From Chitinophagaceae bacterium UBA2793 (lineage in GTDB: Bacteria > Bacteroidota > Bacteroidia > Chitinophagales > Chitinophagaceae), in the NCBI GenBank assembly GCA_002352045.1, contig DEHT01000033.1:11755-19536 (forward strand): a DNA stretch of 7,782 nt. Reading direction: 5' to 3'. Both the position numbers and the translations under genes were made by a program. Shown here piece by piece: positions 5,501 through 7,782 of this stretch. The first letter of the stretch is position 1, and each line of letters opens with the position of its first letter. The notes beneath the pieces were generated by a model. That model did no database searches, was not told the origin of the DNA, and worked only from the letters and a program-made list of their open reading frames with translations.

Positions 5501-6822
5501 AACATAGCCATATCCAATACCTCAATCATTTGAATGCCCGTAAAAACGAAGCAGATAAATGGCACCCGGTAATTAGCGGTATTGAACATAAAGAAACAGA
5601 AATGGTACTGGATGATGAAGGGAATGCAAAACGAAAATTCAAAAAGCCATTACCAAATTTTCGCCAGCTAGCCAAAGAGCATTTAGAAAAGGTTTTAGTG
5701 TCACATAAAGCCAAAAATAAAGTAGTTACCAAAAACAAGAATAAAACTAAATCTAAAACCGGGGAGAAAGTAAAAATTGAACTTACTCCAAGAGGCCAGC
5801 TTCATAAAGAAACAGTTTATGGCAAATATCAATATTATGAATCGAAGCTTGAAAAAGTAAGTGCAAAATTTGATGAAACTACCATTGGGTTAGTGGCCAA
5901 TCCATCTTTTAAAAAACTTTTGTTACAACGTTTGCAAGAAAATGGCAACGACCCCAAGAAAGCTTTTACTGGGAAGAATGCAATTTCAAAAAATCCAATT
6001 TATTTAGATAATTCTAAAACATCGCAGCTTCCAGAAGCCGTGAAATTAATTTGGTTGGTAAATGATTTTTCAACCAGGAAAGATGTAACACCTGAGAATT
6101 TTAAAGATGAAAAAACAATTGATAAAATTTTGGATAAAAAAGTAAAAGAAATTTTATTAAACAGGTTAAAACAATTTGGCGATCCTAAAAAAGCATTCTC
6201 CGATTTGGATAAAAATCCAATATGGCTAAATCAGGAAAAAGGTATTGCAATAAAGCGTGTTACCATAAGTGGAGTAAAAAATGCAGAGTTTTTACACTAT
6301 AAAAAAGATCATTTTGGCAAAGCAATCATTGATAAAAATGGAAAACCTATTCCTGTTGATTTTGTTAGTACCGGCAACAATCATCATGTAGCAATTTATA
6401 GAGATGAAAAAGGTAATCTTCAGGAAAAGGTAGTATCGTTATTTGAAGCAGTGCAACTAGTAAATGCCGGAGAGCCGGTTATTGATAAAACGTATAACCA
6501 GGGTATTGGTTGGCAGTTTTTATTTACAATGAAACAAAATGAATATTTTGTTTTCCCGAATGAACAAAGTGGTTTTAATCCTAATGAAACTGATTTACTC
6601 AACCCGGCAAACAAAAAGTTAATTAGCCCTAATTTGTTTAGAGTGCAGAAGCTTGCATCGCTACAATATTGGTTTCGACACCACCTTGAAACAACTGTTG
6701 ATGTAAAACCTGAATTAAAAAATATTGCTTATTATCCTCAACTTGGATTAAATGGAATAAAAGAAATTGTAAAAGTTCGTCTCAATCACTTAGGTGATAT
6801 AGTTAAAGTAGGAGAATATTAA
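2512..6822 (+). CDS. cas9: Type II-C CRISPR-associated endonuclease Cas9
   Basis: A 1436 aa RNA-guided DNA nuclease, long for II-C (many are 1000-1100 aa) but usual for Bacteroidota members. RuvC-I is at 1-20 (ILGLDLGTTSIG, catalytic D9). The Arg-rich bridge helix spans about 61-93 (RTLKRGARRNLDRYQDRR), followed by the family block KKRGYKSSRK at 134-143. The recognition lobe runs to about 700. RuvC-II has IRIELSRE with E727. HNH has DIDHIIPQ with D810 and H811, plus N825 and N834 at the spacing of SpCas9 N854 and N863. RuvC-III has HHAMDA with H986 and D989. A Lys-rich linker (about 1064-1088) leads to TPRGQLHKETVYG (1092-1104) and the WED/PAM-interacting lobe, including VSTGNNHHVAIYRDE. All nuclease residues are present, so it should be active. 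Two internal repeats are visible (168-210/305-350 and 1137-1165/1215-1239). ATG 2512 is chosen because RuvC-I starts at once; no Shine-Dalgarno is seen, and an A8 run follows the start. cas1 follows after 11 nt. The PAM cannot be read from the sequence. Confidence 0.98.
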   Translation: MKKNILGLDLGTTSIGFAHVIEDEQNEQSEIIQIGVRVNPLTTDEQTNFEKGKPVSVNADRTLKRGARRNLDRYQDRRSNLIHALSKANIISSDTKLAEDGKQSTFETWQIRSKAVTERIEKNELARVFLTINKKRGYKSSRKAKNEDEGQAINGMEAAKRLYEENLTPGQLVYQLLNEGKKNIPDFYRSDLQAEFDTIWNFQKQFHAQILTDDFYKALQGKGQKASSALFWTTYQFNIAEYKSKSRDEKKLIAYKWRSSAVSTQLTKEEVAFVITDINNNLKNSSGYLGAISDRSKELFFNKLTVGQYLYIQLQKNPHTRLKNQVFYRQDYMDEFEAIWKEQSKYHPELTQELKTEIRDITIFYQRKLKSQKGLISFCELESKEIKLEKNAEKVKKTIGLRVAPKSSPLFQEFKIWQRLNDVLIRKKGSKKRTTKNENGKMELFDVEKEIFVLDKETKEKLFKELNVKGNLSASKIIEYLGHKPSEWELNFNELEGNRTNQALYNAYLKILELEGYNEDLLKLSEKDDINVAELKTSAKDIEKMVQQIFEVLGINTRILNFDAELDGKEFEQQASYQLWHLLYSYEGDDSASGNEKLYELLKTKFGFKKEHAVILANVAFSDDYGNLSSRAMRRIYSYLKENKYSTAAELAGYKHSAASLTKEEIENRKLETHLELLKKNSLRNPVVEKILNQMVNLVNALIEKNSEKDEDGKIINHFKFDEIRIELSRELKKNAKERAEMTTNINASKIAHEKIFKLLTTEFGVKNPTRTDIIRYKLYEELKNNGYKDLYTNTYIPREILFSKQIDIDHIIPQAKLFDDSFSNKTIVFRKDNLEKGNRTAFDFIQSKYGEPGIEDYLKRIEHLFELGKKSKDDTSAGISKAKYQKLLKKETEIGDGFIERDLRDSQYIAKKAKNMLFSICRTVVATTGSITDRLREDWDLVNIMQELNFDKFKKLGLTEMVEKKDGTFKERIKDWSKRNDHRHHAMDALTVAFTKHSHIQYLNHLNARKNEADKWHPVISGIEHKETEMVLDDEGNAKRKFKKPLPNFRQLAKEHLEKVLVSHKAKNKVVTKNKNKTKSKTGEKVKIELTPRGQLHKETVYGKYQYYESKLEKVSAKFDETTIGLVANPSFKKLLLQRLQENGNDPKKAFTGKNAISKNPIYLDNSKTSQLPEAVKLIWLVNDFSTRKDVTPENFKDEKTIDKILDKKVKEILLNRLKQFGDPKKAFSDLDKNPIWLNQEKGIAIKRVTISGVKNAEFLHYKKDHFGKAIIDKNGKPIPVDFVSTGNNHHVAIYRDEKGNLQEKVVSLFEAVQLVNAGEPVIDKTYNQGIGWQFLFTMKQNEYFVFPNEQSGFNPNETDLLNPANKKLISPNLFRVQKLASLQYWFRHHLETTVDVKPELKNIAYYPQLGLNGIKEIVKVRLNHLGDIVKVGEY

Positions 6823-6833
6823 AATACGATTAT

Positions 6834-7754
6834 ATGATAAAACGCACCCTTTATTTTGGTAATCCAGCATACTTAAAAACCCTCAACGAGCAATTGGTTA
6901 TTACATATCCAACAGAAATAATCAATGGTCAACCCTTGCCTGAACAAAGCAAACAATTACCCATTGAAGATATTGGTGTGGTTATACTAGATCATCAGCA
7001 AATAACCATTAGCCAGGCATTAATTGCTAAATTATTGGCTAATAATGTAGCTCTCATCACCTGCGATAATAGCCACCATCCTACCGGGCTTTTGCTCAAC
7101 CTCGATGGCAACACCTTGCAGAGTGCTAAATTTCAGGCTCAAATTGAAGCTTCTTTACCCCTTAAAAAACAACTTTGGCAACAAACCGTTACCGCTAAAA
7201 TAAGTAACCAGGCCAAAGTGCTGGAGAGCAAAGGAACCGGCGCCAAAAATTTGCGTAATTGGAGTATGGAAGTAAAAAGTGGCGATGCAGATAACCATGA
7301 AGCAATGGCAGCAGTTTATTATTGGAAAAACCTTTTTGAAATCTTCCCCGAGTTTAAGAGAGAGCGTTTTGGTGAGCCGCCAAACAATCTTTTAAATTAT
7401 GGCTATGCCATTTTAAGAGCAGTAGTTGCAAGAGCCATTGTAGGTAGTGGCCTCTTACCTACTTTGGGCATTTTTCATAAAAACCAATACAATGCATATT
7501 GCCTTGCCGACGATTTAATGGAACCTTATCGTCCTTTTGTTGATAAAACAGTTTGGACAATAGTGAGGCAAAATGGACGCTACCTTGAGCTTACGCCCAA
7601 TATGAAAAAAGAACTTTTAAATATTCCTGCCCAGGATGTTTTAATTAATGGAGAAAAAAGTCCTTTGATGATTGCAGTGCAAAAAACAACATCATCGGTT
7701 GTCAAATGCTTTGAAGGTAAACAAAGAAAAATTTTATACCCTGAATTTGTATAA
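6834..7754 (+). CDS. cas1: Type II CRISPR-associated endonuclease/integrase Cas1
   Basis: A 306 aa protein, normal length for type II Cas1, which with Cas2 captures protospacers and inserts them at the leader end of the array. Seen: an N-terminal beta-rich part (MIKRTLYFGNPAYL, then IEDIGVVILDHQQITISQALI) and the C-terminal helical catalytic domain. The metal-binding residues are in place: E156 in DNHEAMAAVYYW, H215 in LGIFHKNQYNAY, and D227 in LADDLMEPYRP (with D226 and E230 alongside). NYGYAILRAVVARAIVGSGLLPTLGI (split here as NYGYAILRAV and VARAIVGSGLLPTLGI) is the standard core around the second site. It is in an operon with cas9, 11 nt downstream; AGGAG at 6809-6813 is too far from the ATG to be a convincing ribosome binding site. 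No csn2 or cas4 lies between cas9 and cas1, in line with subtype II-C. cas2 is not in the window. Confidence 0.97.
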   Translation: MIKRTLYFGNPAYLKTLNEQLVITYPTEIINGQPLPEQSKQLPIEDIGVVILDHQQITISQALIAKLLANNVALITCDNSHHPTGLLLNLDGNTLQSAKFQAQIEASLPLKKQLWQQTVTAKISNQAKVLESKGTGAKNLRNWSMEVKSGDADNHEAMAAVYYWKNLFEIFPEFKRERFGEPPNNLLNYGYAILRAVVARAIVGSGLLPTLGIFHKNQYNAYCLADDLMEPYRPFVDKTVWTIVRQNGRYLELTPNMKKELLNIPAQDVLINGEKSPLMIAVQKTTSSVVKCFEGKQRKILYPEFV

Positions 7755-7765
7755 GAAAGGTAGCT

Positions 7766-7782
7766 GTCTTTCCGAGCGTAGC
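7766..7782. repeat. Possible REP-like palindromic element, cut by the window end
   Basis: GTCTTTCCGAGCGTAGC at the right edge looks like the left arm of the interspersed palindromes common between genes in Chitinophagaceae and relatives (GTCATTCCGAGCGAAGCGAGGAAT type). The right arm, which would read GAGGAAAG or similar, is beyond the edge, so the palindrome cannot be confirmed. A short hairpin GAAAG (7755-7759) / CTTTC (7768-7772) is an alternative reading. Confidence 0.35.

Overview
This window looks like chromosomal DNA of a Bacteroidota bacterium, probably Chitinophagaceae or a close relative. The clues are AT-rich sequence, start sites without clear Shine-Dalgarno motifs, a group II geranylgeranylglyceryl phosphate synthase, an MbnP/MbnH-type pair, and a long (1436 aa) type II-C Cas9 of the kind found in Bacteroides, Flavobacterium and Capnocytophaga. 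The taxon is inferred from gene content only.

Left part (1-1345, minus strand): three co-directional genes packed as an operon, read right to left. They are arfB (ribosome rescue peptidyl-tRNA hydrolase), an MbnP-family secreted protein with the family's WxW motif, and the N-terminal 72 codons of a di-haem cytochrome c peroxidase/MbnH-like protein cut by the window edge. ArfB and MbnP overlap by 8 bp, and the peroxidase begins 1 nt after the MbnP stop. In known MbnP/MbnH pairs the di-haem enzyme oxidises a Trp of the partner to kynurenine, creating a copper site; the same relationship is inferred here.

Middle (1464-2216, plus strand): a divergently transcribed GGGP synthase (prenyl-ether lipid enzyme), most likely starting at a TTG codon.

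Right part (2217-7782): a type II-C CRISPR-Cas locus. Cas9 (2512-6822, plus) and Cas1 (6834-7754, plus) are 11 nt apart, and all expected catalytic residues are present. Between the GGGP synthase and cas9, on the minus strand, lies an unannotated tracrRNA candidate (about 2497-2410): anti-repeat, AAGG...CCGTT nexus hairpin and a GC-rich terminator hairpin followed by a T run. It is divergent from cas9 and its anti-repeat lies opposite the cas9 leader, so the two transcripts may be complementary. No CRISPR array and no cas2 are inside the window; both are expected to the right, beyond a possible REP-like palindrome that is cut by the end.

Working model: tracrRNA pairs with crRNAs from an array outside the window, host RNase III processes the duplex, Cas9 uses the dual guide for DNA cleavage, and Cas1 (with Cas2) acquires spacers. 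The most interesting points are the tracrRNA/cas9-leader arrangement and two internal duplications in Cas9 (one in the recognition lobe, one in the C-terminal lobe).
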